Source: Bacteroidales bacterium
Lineage (GTDB): Bacteria > Bacteroidota > Bacteroidia > Bacteroidales > WCHB1-69
Reading direction: 5' to 3'
Length of the DNA stretch: 64,000 nucleotides
Assembly: GCA_024400755.1 (NCBI GenBank)
Contig: JAKSMG010000004.1
Coordinates: 62,001 to 126,000, forward strand
Shown here: positions 49,404 through 57,678 of the stretch, one piece after another
Position numbering within the stretch: position 1 is the stretch's first letter
Layout of the letters: every line of letters starts with the position of its first letter
The notes under the pieces: model-generated
What the model was told of the DNA's origin: nothing
The model's input: the letters and a program-made list of their open reading frames with translations, nothing else
Database searches by the model: none
Translations under genes and position numbers: made by a program

Positions 49404-49793
49404 ATGGAAAGAAAAGATCCGATTGAAGAAGCAAAAAGGTACGTTGAAAATGCGAAAATCATTTTACTAGAACATGGGGAGTTGGATATTGACACCAGAT
49501 CGTATGCTGACAGAAAGTACGTGAAGATGGCGGGAAACACTTTGTGGAACGGTTGCCTGTTGGCGTTGGAGGCGGTATTTCATCTGCGACAGGGCAAGGG
49601 TCGTCCTTCCATCGAAAAATATAAGGAGGCAATCGCAGGAAGAGACAAAAAATTGTTGTCTTTTGTCAATTATGGTTACGATATTATGCATCTTTATATG
49701 GGCTACGATGGAAATCAGGCAAAAGCAGTTAGTGACGTGGGATTTCAAACCGCCAACTCCATTATTTTCCGCTGCGAGTTGATGTTGAAATAA
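49404..49793 (+). CDS. DUF5618 family protein, copy 2
   Basis: 129 residues, same length as copy 1. The first 70 or so codons are nearly identical to copy 1 down to the base level; the last third has many changes (KEAIAGRDKKLLSFVNYGYD against TEAIAKRDKKLLSFVNLGYD), several of them silent. This uneven divergence suggests partial gene conversion of the 5' part. Function unknown; the copies may form a heteromer. Confidence 0.78.
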   Translation: MERKDPIEEAKRYVENAKIILLEHGELDIDTRSYADRKYVKMAGNTLWNGCLLALEAVFHLRQGKGRPSIEKYKEAIAGRDKKLLSFVNYGYDIMHLYMGYDGNQAKAVSDVGFQTANSIIFRCELMLK

Positions 49794-49863
49794 CACAATA
49801 CGTTTCGATGATTAATCCTAAAAAATGGTGAAGTTCCAAAGATATCTCTAACAAAAAAATCTT

Positions 49864-49947
49864 AAAAAAAGAATAATATATTATCGATTTTCGTATAATT
49901 ATTGTAAAATTTTGTATTTTTGCATAGAAAAAGAATAATATATTATC
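49864..49947 (+). promoter_or_regulatory. hipBST promoter flanked by two operator palindromes
   Basis: The same sequence AAAAAGAATAATATATTATC occurs at 49866-49885 and 49928-49947; its core ATAATATATTAT is a palindrome. Between them TATTTTTG (49915-49922) followed by C is a -7 box. HipB proteins bind such paired operators and repress their own operon. Confidence 0.7.
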
Positions 49948-49951
49948 TATT

Positions 49952-50164
49952 ATGGATTATCATTCCATTATCGCCACACGAAGAAAAAAAATAGGCGTCT
50001 CTCAAGATGAATTGGCCGATGTGTGCAACATCAGCTGTAGTTACCTTAAACTCATAGAACAAGGAAAGGCAAACCCAACCATTGAAATATTGTGGAAAAT
50101 ATTGGATGCCTTGGGTTTTGAATTAAAAGTTTATGACAAATTCACACAAAAAAAGGTGTTATGA
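49952..50164 (+). CDS. hipB: HipB-like XRE antitoxin/repressor
   Basis: 70 residues: IIATRRKKIGVSQDELADVC, HTH CNISCSYLKLIEQGKANPTI, then EILWKILDALGFELKVYDKF. Length and the LGFELKV end fit HipB. It binds the operators before the gene and, with its partners, restrains the kinase. It overlaps hipS by 4 nt. Confidence 0.85.
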   Translation: MDYHSIIATRRKKIGVSQDELADVCNISCSYLKLIEQGKANPTIEILWKILDALGFELKVYDKFTQKKVL

Positions 50165-50490
50165 AACAAGCTACAGTCTTTATGAATAATTTTCCTGTTG
50201 GTCAGCTTAGTAAAACCGAAAGCGGAACCTATTTGTTCGCATATAACCAAGCCTACCTCAATGACGACAATTTACTGCCCCTTTCCCTAACATTACCGAA
50301 ACAAAAAGAAGTATTTGAATCAGAGGAACTTTTCCCTTTCTTTTATTCGCTATTGAGTGAAGGAGCAAACAAAAAAGCTCAGTGCTTCAGCCAAAAAATT
50401 GATGAACGCGATGACTTTGCCTTGCTTTTGGCCACGGCAAATTATGATACGATAGGAAATGTAACCATTGTCTGTGATGAAAAAGAGTGA
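50161..50490 (+). CDS. hipS: HipS-like protein (HipA N-terminal subdomain)
   Basis: 109 residues: ATVFMNNFPVGQLSKTESGT, then the family's LPLSLTLP and FPFFYSLLSEGANKK. It corresponds to the N-terminal subdomain-1 of HipA encoded separately, as in HipBST systems where HipS is the antitoxin. It overlaps hipB and hipT (14 nt), so all three are translated together. Confidence 0.82.
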   Translation: MKQATVFMNNFPVGQLSKTESGTYLFAYNQAYLNDDNLLPLSLTLPKQKEVFESEELFPFFYSLLSEGANKKAQCFSQKIDERDDFALLLATANYDTIGNVTIVCDEKE

Positions 50491-51424
50491 ACTTTTTGGA
50501 AGTCGAATCATTGATGTTCAAACTAATATTGTTTATTCACCCGCTTCCTACATTAATAATATTCGAAGCGTATCTATTTCTGGTGTGCAAGAAAAAATGT
50601 TTGCCGTTTTAGATCATCATACCATAAGATTGGCAAAACCTGGCGAACAAAGTCAATATATTATCAAACCGGCACCTATGGATAAGTTATTGGCACGGCG
50701 TAACGATATGCCCATCAACGAATACGTCACTATGCGAATAGCGTCAGAGGTATATGGTATCAAGACTGCGGCCAATGGACTAATCTTTTTGGCAGACGGA
50801 CATATTGCCTATATTGTAAAACGCTTTGACATTAAAGCAGATAAAAGCAAACGTTATCAGGAAGATTTCTGTTCAATATTACAAAAAACGGCAACAAAGA
50901 ACGGAAAAAGTTATAAATATGATGGTTCGTATCTTAAAATAGCCGTAGCTATTCGCAGATTTATACCCACCTGGCGTTTTGAGATGCCTAAATTCTTTTC
51001 ACTGGTACTCTTTAATTATTTATTCTCCAACGGAGATGCCCATCTGAAAAACTTTTCCGTTTATCAAAATGAAGGCGGTTTGCTTACGCTTACTCCCGCA
51101 TACGATTTATTGAACACATCTTTGCACATTAATGATGAAGATTTCGCCCTGCAAGAAGGCTTGGGTATAACTGAAAAAACAGACACTTATATTCATACCG
51201 GACATCCCACCATCACTGATTTTGTTCAATTCGGCAAAGAATGCGGAATGACGGACAGACAAATTATTACGACAATTGCTCCTTTAATGAAAAATCAAGA
51301 AGCTGTATATTGGATATGTAATGAATCTGAAATGACCGAAAAATCTAAAAGAATATACCTCCGTAGTTACGAGCGGCGTTTGGCATTTTTGCAAAGAGAT
51401 TGCTCAACATTACACGGGGAATAG
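50477..51424 (+). CDS. hipT: HipT-like serine/threonine kinase toxin
   Basis: 315 residues from ATG 50477 (upstream TTG 50468 is less likely). HipA-type kinase: gatekeeper loop SVSISGVQEK with the Ser-Ile-Ser pair (33-35) that is autophosphorylated in HipT; Lys in QYIIKPAP; catalytic NYLFSNGDAHLKNFS; metal-binding AYDLLNTS. HipT is known to phosphorylate tryptophanyl-tRNA synthetase and HipA glutamyl-tRNA synthetase; the target here is unknown. All kinase residues look intact. Confidence 0.87.
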   Translation: MKKSELFGSRIIDVQTNIVYSPASYINNIRSVSISGVQEKMFAVLDHHTIRLAKPGEQSQYIIKPAPMDKLLARRNDMPINEYVTMRIASEVYGIKTAANGLIFLADGHIAYIVKRFDIKADKSKRYQEDFCSILQKTATKNGKSYKYDGSYLKIAVAIRRFIPTWRFEMPKFFSLVLFNYLFSNGDAHLKNFSVYQNEGGLLTLTPAYDLLNTSLHINDEDFALQEGLGITEKTDTYIHTGHPTITDFVQFGKECGMTDRQIITTIAPLMKNQEAVYWICNESEMTEKSKRIYLRSYERRLAFLQRDCSTLHGE

Positions 51425-51433
51425 AAAACACTG

Positions 51434-52303
51434 CTAACACTTCGCACTGTGAATTCTCCTTTTATATATCTCAAAGGTATTTTCCAATAGCGACGCTATC
51501 GTCATTGGTCCTACGCCACCGGGAACCGGCGTGATGGCCGCGGCCTTTTTCTCAATGCTGGACACGTCAATACTGTTATAAACGTCGCCTACCATCTTCC
51601 CATCCACACTGTTGATACCCACATCTACCACTATGGCACCTGGTTTAATCATATCGGCATTAATCAGATTAGGGCAACCGATGGCTACGATTAATATTTC
51701 GCCTTGGCGCGTCAAATAAGGTAAATCGCGGGTTTTGCTGTGACATACGGTAACCGAGGCGTTTTCACGCAACATAAGCTGTGCCATAGGCTTGCCCACC
51801 AAGTTGCTGCGCCCAATGACAACCGTATGCTTACCGGCAATTTCCACGTTTTCGGACTTCAACAGCGACAAAATGCCTTTAGGCGTGCAAGGAATGATGC
51901 ACTCTTCGGAGGTGTTGAGCAGTCCTACGTTCATCGGATGTAATCCATCGACATCTTTATGATAATCAATAGCATTGAGAATCACGTTTTTGTCGATATG
52001 TTTTGGCAATGGAAGCTGCACCAAGATGCCGTCAACACTGTCATCCTCGTTCAAAGTCTTGATTAACGACAACAACTCTTCCTGCGATGTGGAAAACGGC
52101 AAATAGTGCATATCACTTTCAATACCAACCTCATTGCAGGACTTTCCCTTGTTTTTCACGTAAGTCATACTGGCGGGGTCGTTGCCGACCAAAATAACCG
52201 ACAACTTCGGTGCGCGACCATATTTGCTTTTGCAGAAGTCGATTTCTATCGCTAAAACAGACCTTATTTTTTTGGCTAAGGCAGCCCCGTTCATGATTCT
52301 CAT
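51434..52303 (-). CDS. folD: bifunctional methylenetetrahydrofolate dehydrogenase/cyclohydrolase
   Basis: 289 residues. Folate-site YVKNKGKSCNEVGI (catalytic Lys in the family pattern YxxxKxK), VDGILVQLPLP, the Rossmann motif VVIGRSNLVGKPMAQLML and the end PVPGGVGPMTIASLL. It interconverts 5,10-methylene- and 10-formyl-tetrahydrofolate with NADP for one-carbon supply. It converges with hipT (9-bp gap) and diverges from the YtxH gene, with both promoters visible. Confidence 0.95.
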   Translation of the reverse strand: MRIMNGAALAKKIRSVLAIEIDFCKSKYGRAPKLSVILVGNDPASMTYVKNKGKSCNEVGIESDMHYLPFSTSQEELLSLIKTLNEDDSVDGILVQLPLPKHIDKNVILNAIDYHKDVDGLHPMNVGLLNTSEECIIPCTPKGILSLLKSENVEIAGKHTVVIGRSNLVGKPMAQLMLRENASVTVCHSKTRDLPYLTRQGEILIVAIGCPNLINADMIKPGAIVVDVGINSVDGKMVGDVYNSIDVSSIEKKAAAITPVPGGVGPMTIASLLENTFEIYKRRIHSAKC

Positions 52304-52323
52304 AGCTATTTTCTTTTGAGTTG

Positions 52324-52331
52324 CAAACTTA
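52324..52331 (-). promoter_or_regulatory. -7 box for folD
   Basis: TAAGTTTG followed by C on minus, 21 bp before the folD start. Confidence 0.5.
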
Positions 52332-52344
52332 CGCTTTTTTTCTT

Positions 52345-52352
52345 TATCTTTG
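52345..52352 (+). promoter_or_regulatory. -7 box for the YtxH operon
   Basis: TATCTTTG followed by C on plus, 26 bp before the ATG at 52378; divergent from the folD promoter. Confidence 0.5.
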
Positions 52353-52377
52353 CACTGAATATTAAAACTAATTAATT

Positions 52378-52626
52378 ATGAAAACATCACATTTGTTTAC
52401 TTTTTTAAGCGGTGCCTTGATTGGCGTGATTATTGCCTTACTGTTGGCCCCGGAAAGCGGCGACGAAACCCGTAAGAAAATCAACGAAAAATTGAAAGAA
52501 CGCGGAATTAATCTCAGTCGGGAACAGCTGGACGAATTTATCAGGTCCTTCAAGGAAAAATTCAACATATCATCAGATAAGGATGTGATTATTGATGAGA
52601 CAACAACCTCTGAATCAGAAGAATAA
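52378..52626 (+). CDS. YtxH-like small membrane protein
   Basis: 82 residues: one N-terminal membrane helix (FTFLSGALIGVIIALLLAPE) with the GxxxGxxxALLxAPxSGxETR pattern of YtxH, then a charged helix (RKKINEKLKERGINL). YtxH proteins are envelope stress proteins of unknown action. It opens a four-gene run ending with the YbaK-like gene. Confidence 0.82.
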   Translation: MKTSHLFTFLSGALIGVIIALLLAPESGDETRKKINEKLKERGINLSREQLDEFIRSFKEKFNISSDKDVIIDETTTSESEE

Positions 52627-52631
52627 TACTT

Positions 52632-53090
52632 ATGTTTGATTTTTTAAAAAATACAGACGGCGAAGATCGCGATGCCTATAAAAGCATCGCCAAAAATGCC
52701 AAGGAGTATGGCGAATTGCATCTGCAACTGCTGAAACTAAACGCAGTAGGCAGTTTGTCACAAATCATCTCCTACTTGATCATCATCATAGTGGGAGCAC
52801 TGTTGTTGATGGGCGCATTCCTTTATTTTTCAATGATTTTGGTGGTATGGATGAAGCAGTTGACAGGAAGCTGGATATATGGTTTTCTCATAATGGGCAG
52901 CATCTTCATCCTCTTGTTTATCATTCTATTGCTTTTGCGAAAAAAGATTATGGTCAATCCCATTATTAAGAAACTCAGTTCTATTCTGTTTAAGGAAGAA
53001 GTGGAATTGCCAGACGAAGAAGAATTATCCGTGGTAGAAACAGCAGATCTTCCAAAAATCGATACGGGAAAGGAGGAAAACAATGATTAA
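52632..53090 (+). CDS. phage-holin-family-like two-helix membrane protein
   Basis: 152 residues: amphipathic N-terminus (AYKSIAKNAKEYGELHLQLL), two long membrane helices (about 43-72 and 80-105), a basic turn (RKKIMVNPIIKKL) and an acidic C-terminal tail. It fits the DUF1469/holin-X type, which in Bacteroidetes commonly follows a YtxH gene. The name does not imply lysis. It overlaps the next gene by 8 nt. Confidence 0.75.
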   Translation: MFDFLKNTDGEDRDAYKSIAKNAKEYGELHLQLLKLNAVGSLSQIISYLIIIIVGALLLMGAFLYFSMILVVWMKQLTGSWIYGFLIMGSIFILLFIILLLLRKKIMVNPIIKKLSSILFKEEVELPDEEELSVVETADLPKIDTGKEENND

Positions 53091-53337
53091 CAAACGCGTT
53101 TCCCAATATTCTCAATTATCAAATTTGCAAGATATTGAAAGAGAGAAAAAGTATATCAAGCAATTGATTAAAATACAGGGAACTAAAATTGAAAAAGATT
53201 GGGACGAAATTTATGATTTTTGGAGTTTTATTCCCAAAATTACCCGTTCAGTGAATCATTTAATCAAAAAAATACCATTGGATTTAGGTGTTTTGACTGT
53301 TATTTTAGATTTATTATTCAGAAAGAAGAAAAAATGA
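53083..53337 (+). CDS. small basic protein of the YtxH cluster
   Basis: 84 residues, overlapping both neighbours. Helical N-terminus (DIEREKKYIKQLIKIQGTKI), a WDEIYDFWSFIP segment and a hydrophobic end PLDLGVLTVILDLLFRKKKK that could be a membrane anchor. Small proteins of this shape are usually the third member of the YtxH/holin-like cluster; I cannot name the family. Confidence 0.68.
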   Translation: MINKRVSQYSQLSNLQDIEREKKYIKQLIKIQGTKIEKDWDEIYDFWSFIPKITRSVNHLIKKIPLDLGVLTVILDLLFRKKKK

Positions 53338-53825
53338 ACGGAGACCCTAAACTTTACGCACTTTTAGAACAATTAGGCATTGATTTTGAATATTTAGAAC
53401 ATCCTGAAGCCCCCACGATTGAGATTGCCAAGCAGTATTGGGCCGGACACCAAGCCCAACACTGTAAGAATCTGTTTTTTCGTAACCACAAGGGAAATCA
53501 GCATTATTTGGTTTTACTGAATTGTGACCAAAATATGGCTATTCACGATATTGAAAAGCAGTTGCACCAGGGCAAGTTGAGTTTTGCTTCTGAACAGCGA
53601 CTGATGAAATATTTGGGTGTAAAACCGGGCTCGGTTACCCCTTTTGGCTTAATCAACGATGAAGAACATCACGTCATCGTCTTCATTGACAAGACGCTGC
53701 AACAAGCCGAAAAAGTGAGTTTCCATCCCTGCGTCAATACGGCATCGCTAATTATCAAGCGCGAGGATTTGGTGAAGTTTTTGGATTATTGCGGCAATCG
53801 CTACGAATGGCTGGAAGTGTATTAG
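53334..53825 (+). CDS. YbaK/ProX-type aminoacyl-tRNA deacylase
   Basis: 163 residues from ATG 53334 (start overlaps the preceding stop). The YbaK fold: EQLGIDFEYLEHPEAPTIEI, KNLFFRNHKGNQHYLVLLN, LGVKPGSVTPFGLIND, and SFHPCVNTASLIIKREDLV. This is the pattern of PrdX/ProX, which hydrolyses mischarged Ala-tRNAPro. The family's critical Lys is probably the one in CKNLFF. It is followed by a bidirectional terminator. Confidence 0.87.
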   Translation: MNGDPKLYALLEQLGIDFEYLEHPEAPTIEIAKQYWAGHQAQHCKNLFFRNHKGNQHYLVLLNCDQNMAIHDIEKQLHQGKLSFASEQRLMKYLGVKPGSVTPFGLINDEEHHVIVFIDKTLQQAEKVSFHPCVNTASLIIKREDLVKFLDYCGNRYEWLEVY

Positions 53826-53856
53826 ATTTCAAGGAATATTTGCTTCACATAACAAA

Positions 53857-53882
53857 AAAAGGAGACCAAACGGCCTCCTTTT
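53857..53882. terminator. bidirectional terminator
   Basis: AAAAGGAG (53857-53864) and CTCCTTTT (53875-53882), with poly-A before and poly-T after, between convergent genes. Confidence 0.8.
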
Positions 53883-53902
53883 TCATGAATATGTAATTAA
53901 AT

Positions 53903-54649
53903 TCAAAATTTCTTAAAGGGAAAACTTTTGGCAGTAACGTCAGCAGGAGTCCATGTTGCATTGTTGAAGACAATATTCAGACTTTTCTCAGCACCAGTAT
54001 TTTGATTGATCAATGTTCCCGTTATTGTTGCGGTAATGGTTTTTGTGTCAAAGTCAATTGCGGTAATGTTGGTGGTCATTTCTTCAGGTTGCCAAATTGG
54101 ATTTCCGGTCACATCCGTGTCATCTTCATTATCCATATACATCATGGCATTCAAATCGGTAACATAAGTGAAAGTTCCGGTATGATTTGATATATATCCC
54201 ATAAATCTTGGATATTCCACTGAAGTTTTTTGTATCCAAACAGTGAGAAGTCCCCATGAAGCCAAATTGTATTGATCAACAAAAAAGTAGTTTGTTGTCC
54301 AAGTTTCGTCACCGAAAGTTATGGTAATGCCTTCAGGAGTTGGAGTTGGGGGTGGAGTTGGAGATGTTGACTCTTCAAAAGTAGCGGTATAAGTGGCGTT
54401 TTGGGTAACGGTGATGGTACGCGGATTATTGGTATTGCCATCCTGCCATTTTACGAATTTGTAACCTTCTTTTGCGGTGGCAGTCAATGTAGCCGAAGCA
54501 TTTTCTGCGTATGTGCCGCCTCCGGTAACGGTACCCCATTCGGCATTGTTGGAATTAACTGTAATAGTAAATTGTTTGTCTTTTTTACAAGAAACGAACA
54601 ACATACTGCAAGCTAAAAGAATAATGCCTAAAAATTTGATGTTTTTCAT
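53903..54649 (-). CDS. InlB B-repeat lipoprotein
   Basis: 248 residues from ATG 54649 (MKNIKFLGIILLACSMLFVS, lipobox VSC at Cys21). One divergent InlB B-repeat follows (about 27-91: EWGTVTGGGTYAENASATLT, EGYKFVKWQDGNTNNP), a Pro-Thr linker (SPTPPPTPTPEG), then a beta-rich domain with TITFGDETWTTNYF. The first 90 residues are nearly the same as in the protein at 55283, and the C-terminal domains differ. Surface-exposed lipoprotein of unknown binding partner. A -7 box lies at 54689-54696 on minus. Confidence 0.82.
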   Translation of the reverse strand: MKNIKFLGIILLACSMLFVSCKKDKQFTITVNSNNAEWGTVTGGGTYAENASATLTATAKEGYKFVKWQDGNTNNPRTITVTQNATYTATFEESTSPTPPPTPTPEGITITFGDETWTTNYFFVDQYNLASWGLLTVWIQKTSVEYPRFMGYISNHTGTFTYVTDLNAMMYMDNEDDTDVTGNPIWQPEEMTTNITAIDFDTKTITATITGTLINQNTGAEKSLNIVFNNATWTPADVTAKSFPFKKF

Positions 54650-54688
54650 AATTAAAATTTCTATTATGTTACTATTAGATTTATTCCA

Positions 54689-54696
54689 CAAAAATA
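54689..54696 (-). promoter_or_regulatory. -7 box for the InlB-repeat lipoprotein gene
   Basis: TATTTTTG on minus, exact TAnnTTTG match, 40 bp before the ATG at 54649. Confidence 0.5.
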
Positions 54697-54725
54697 CAAA
54701 AATAAATAAAACCAACAAAGACCGT

Positions 54726-55214
54726 TTATTTGATTTTGGTAGCATCCATTTTAGGCATTTGTTTCGGATTAAATCTTTTAATTCTTGAATCATCAATATT
54801 TTTTCGTGGTGTCTGCTCCACGACGGGAATAGGAGTGTGAGCCAACCAAACACCATTTCTCTTACGCAATTCCAACGTACCTGAAAAATCTTTAATTGGT
54901 GTAGTTTTATGATAAGTCGCAATGGCACTGGTGTCACTGGTAAATTCGAGATTCGTGATTTCCAATTCAGCAGGAGTATCTGACTGAATATACGCCTTAT
55001 CCACGGCATTAACCAATTGGCGAGCCTTAACCAACGTAGTGTTTTTTGTTTCTTCGGTGGCAAATGGTTCTGCTTGATCTATTTGATAATTGGCCATGGC
55101 ATACGAATATTCGTAAGCCGCCTTGGTAGCATTTTGCCTATCTGTATGACAGGATGTCAAAAAAGCACAACAAAAAACAAACAAAGTTGAAAATAAATAA
55201 ATGTTTTTTTTCAT
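54726..55214 (-). CDS. small lipoprotein, NTF2/DUF4878-like
   Basis: 162 residues from ATG 55214 (MKKNIYLFSTLFVFCCAFLT then lipobox SC). The mature part AAYEYSYAMANYQIDQAEPF followed by a beta sheet (SAIATYHKTTPIKDFSGTLE) and the Trp of NGVWLAHTP is the layout of lumazine-binding/NTF2-like DUF4878 proteins. The 16 extra residues to 55262 come before the signal peptide and are unlikely. It lies between the two InlB-repeat lipoprotein genes. Confidence 0.74.
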   Translation of the reverse strand: MKKNIYLFSTLFVFCCAFLTSCHTDRQNATKAAYEYSYAMANYQIDQAEPFATEETKNTTLVKARQLVNAVDKAYIQSDTPAELEITNLEFTSDTSAIATYHKTTPIKDFSGTLELRKRNGVWLAHTPIPVVEQTPRKNIDDSRIKRFNPKQMPKMDATKIK

Positions 55215-55282
55215 AAGAGAAAATATGAAAAAGAGACTGTCTGCTGGCAGTCTCTTTTTCATTCTATTAAAGTGAATTAAAA

Positions 55283-56122
55283 TTATCTAACTTTAACAAA
55301 TTTAGGAGCCTTGTGACCTTTTCTCATAGTATTGGCTTTGCTTTCCAATAAAGTCCAAGGAGTATTATCCATATTACCTGCCAATTGCTTCATTTCGCCA
55401 TAAGAAGTACCACCACTTGCAATAAGATTAGCTAAATCCCAAATGTCTTCTGTAAAAGTTGCAGTAGTTGTTTTGGCATTGAGGTCAAAAGCAACAATAT
55501 TTTCAACAAATGATTCTTCATCATAATTCCAACCAAGATATTCACCTGGGTCAACTCCAAACATAGCAGCTGTTTCTTCATCTATTGTTACAATATAATT
55601 TGGATCGTAGTATGTAAAACAATCATAAGTTTCAGCATAAGTATAAGTGCCTGGAGTATTTTCCAAAAATCCTTCCAAATAAACATCAGCTCCAGTTTCA
55701 CTATCTGCAGATTTATTTATAACGTATGTCATATAATCTTGAGCGCTGTGATCAACGGCACCAACATTAAATGCAGTCCAAGAACCACCGTTGAATGTGA
55801 TTGTAGTTGAACCTGGCTGAGGATCAGGACCAGGAGTTCCACCTTTTTCAAAAGTAGCGGTGTAGGTTTCGTCTTTAGTTACAGTAATGGTACGAGGATT
55901 GGTTGTATTACCATCCTGCCATTTTACGAATTTGTAACCTTCTTTTGCAGTTGCTGTTAAAGTGGCTGTAGCGTTTTGTGCGTATTGGCCACCACCGGTA
56001 ACAGTACCCCATTCGGCATTGTTGGAATTAACTGTAATGGTAAATTGTTTGTCTTTTTTACAAGAAACGAACAACATACTGCAAGCTAAAATAGCAACGC
56101 CTAAAAATCTTAATGCTTTCAT
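55283..56122 (-). CDS. InlB B-repeat lipoprotein, longer paralogue
   Basis: 279 residues: signal MKALRFLGVAILACSMLFVS with lipobox VSC; InlB B-repeat (QFTITVNSNNAEWGTVTGGG, EGYKFVKWQDGNTTNP); linker GGTPGPDPQPGS; a C-terminal domain with TITFNGGSWTAFNVGAVDHS and FVENIVAFDLNAKTTTATFT. The linker and C-terminal domain are unlike those of its neighbour, so the shared head has been joined to different binding parts. The base sequence of the shared head is also nearly identical, so the duplication or conversion is recent. Confidence 0.83.
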   Translation of the reverse strand: MKALRFLGVAILACSMLFVSCKKDKQFTITVNSNNAEWGTVTGGGQYAQNATATLTATAKEGYKFVKWQDGNTTNPRTITVTKDETYTATFEKGGTPGPDPQPGSTTITFNGGSWTAFNVGAVDHSAQDYMTYVINKSADSETGADVYLEGFLENTPGTYTYAETYDCFTYYDPNYIVTIDEETAAMFGVDPGEYLGWNYDEESFVENIVAFDLNAKTTTATFTEDIWDLANLIASGGTSYGEMKQLAGNMDNTPWTLLESKANTMRKGHKAPKFVKVR

Positions 56123-56178
56123 TTTTTTGTTTTTTAAGTTAATAATAATGTTGCAATATTTGTTTTATAAATAACGGA

Positions 56179-56186
56179 CAAATATA
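56179..56186 (-). promoter_or_regulatory. -7 box for the longer InlB-repeat lipoprotein gene
   Basis: TATATTTG on minus, exact TAnnTTTG match, 57 bp before the ATG at 56122. Confidence 0.5.
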
Positions 56187-56254
56187 CAAAATATTTTATG
56201 ACAATAATTTTTTTGTTTACCAAGTTAACAACACCGGGATGTTAAATACAAAGC

Positions 56255-56830
56255 TTAGTATTTTTTCAAGAAATCCACGAGTTTGCGCATAGCTCTTCCC
56301 CGGTGACTGATGGCATTTTTATCCTCATCGCCCATTTCGGCAAAGGTTTTGTCAAAGCCCTTCGGTAAGAATACGGGATCATAGCCAAAGCCGGCAGTTC
56401 CACGTTGCTGCTCTACAATATATCCATCAACACGACCTTCAAAAAGGTATTCCTTGTCGTCAATAATGAGGGCCACAACCGTCTTAAAGCAAGCATTGCG
56501 ATTGGTTTTCCCCTCCATTTCACGCAACAACTTATCAACATTATCCTGATAAGAGCAATGCTCACCGGCAAAGCGGGCGGAATATACGCCAGGACGTCCA
56601 TCCAACGCTTCCACTTCCAAACCGGTATCATCGGCAAAACAATTGCAATGATAATGTTCGTGAACATAGCGGGCTTTCTGCAAGGCATTACCCATCAACG
56701 TGTCTGCCGTTTCCGGAATTTCAGTCAAGCAACCAATGTCTTTTAGGTTTTTTAATTGAAAGGTTTCGCCTAAAATTTCAATGGCTTCAATGGTTTTGTG
56801 CTGGTTGTGAGTGGCAAAGATAAGTTCCAT
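56255..56830 (-). CDS. rdgB: non-canonical purine NTP pyrophosphatase
   Basis: 191 residues: FATHNQHKTIEAIEIL, CFADDTGLEVEALDGRPGVY, SARFAG and GFGYDPVFLP, and SHRGRAMRKL at the end. This is the HAM1/RdgB family, which hydrolyses dITP, XTP and ITP to keep them out of DNA. Every motif is intact and the length is normal. It lies downstream of rpmF. Confidence 0.94.
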   Translation of the reverse strand: MELIFATHNQHKTIEAIEILGETFQLKNLKDIGCLTEIPETADTLMGNALQKARYVHEHYHCNCFADDTGLEVEALDGRPGVYSARFAGEHCSYQDNVDKLLREMEGKTNRNACFKTVVALIIDDKEYLFEGRVDGYIVEQQRGTAGFGYDPVFLPKGFDKTFAEMGDEDKNAISHRGRAMRKLVDFLKKY

Positions 56831-56904
56831 AAATTTAAAACAAGAAAAGATGATATAAAAAACTTATATCATCTGTATGATTATTCAAATTGTGAAAGCA
56901 TCTG

Positions 56905-57093
56905 TTATTGAGCAGCGCCTTCGATTTCAATAGCTTGTTTTCCTCTATAATATCCACATTCGGGACATACGCGGTGAGGCAGAACAGCTGCGCCACAATG
57001 GCTGCATGTTGTGAACTGAGGAGGAGTCATAAAATCGTTTGCTCTTCTCTTGTCTCTTCTCGTTTGAGAATGTCTTCTTTTAGGATTCGGCAT
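56905..57093 (-). CDS. rpmF: 50S ribosomal protein L32
   Basis: 62 residues: MPNPKRRHSQTRRDKRRAND, with zinc-type CSHCG and CPECGYYRGK. 21 bp downstream of the DUF177 gene, the near-universal yceD-rpmF pair. The C-terminal end (EIEGAAQ) is short. Confidence 0.95.
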   Translation of the reverse strand: MPNPKRRHSQTRRDKRRANDFMTPPQFTTCSHCGAAVLPHRVCPECGYYRGKQAIEIEGAAQ

Positions 57094-57114
57094 AACTTAT
57101 TGTTTTTTAATATA

Positions 57115-57660
57115 TTAATCTAATTTTAAGTCTTTCAGCGCTGCCCACCGGTCATCAATTTCCTGATTGTTTTCTTTGTGCGACATCGCCTCCAACCTTT
57201 TTAACACTTCCGGATTACATGTTGAATTCCCATTTTCGTCATCCGGATGAACAATTTTATGAGGCAAGGCCAAGCGGATTGTTTCATAAATAAAGTGAAA
57301 CAAATCCAATTCATAAATATTTTCATCCACCATCCAAATATTTTCGTCATTTTCAAAATCTTCTTCCACAACCGGCACCAAATTGACGATCAATTGTTCG
57401 GGAAAGTCCATTTTTAAGGTAACAGGATCCAAACAACGATCACACAACGCCACAACCTCACCTGTAAAATGGAACTTCAAATCCAACATTTTCTCACTTT
57501 TGTCCATTTCAATTTGCAAGTTCAATAACCCGTCCTGCAATTCTGAAATTTCGGACATTTCAAAGAACTCCTTATCGCAAACCATTGAGTAAGAATACTT
57601 TCCGATTTCAACACCCGCTATTCTAATCTTAAATTCGTCTCTTTTTTCTTTCGTACTCAT
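57115..57660 (-). CDS. YceD/DUF177 family protein
   Basis: 181 residues from ATG 57660 (MSTKEKRDEF). DUF177 core: FHFTGEVVALCDRCLDPVTL, then LPHKIVHPDDENGNSTCNPE with Cys. YceD homologues are needed for 23S rRNA accumulation and precede rpmF. A -7 box (57679-57686) is 19 bp upstream and starts the yceD-rpmF unit; the 23 residues to 57729 are before it. Confidence 0.87.
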   Translation of the reverse strand: MSTKEKRDEFKIRIAGVEIGKYSYSMVCDKEFFEMSEISELQDGLLNLQIEMDKSEKMLDLKFHFTGEVVALCDRCLDPVTLKMDFPEQLIVNLVPVVEEDFENDENIWMVDENIYELDLFHFIYETIRLALPHKIVHPDDENGNSTCNPEVLKRLEAMSHKENNQEIDDRWAALKDLKLD

Positions 57661-57678
57661 GTCTCGATTTTGGGGTTG

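Noticed and set aside
52632..53090. Prophage holin
   Set aside because: The neighbours are YtxH-type and housekeeping genes with no phage functions; this two-helix family is common in cores of Bacteroidetes genomes.
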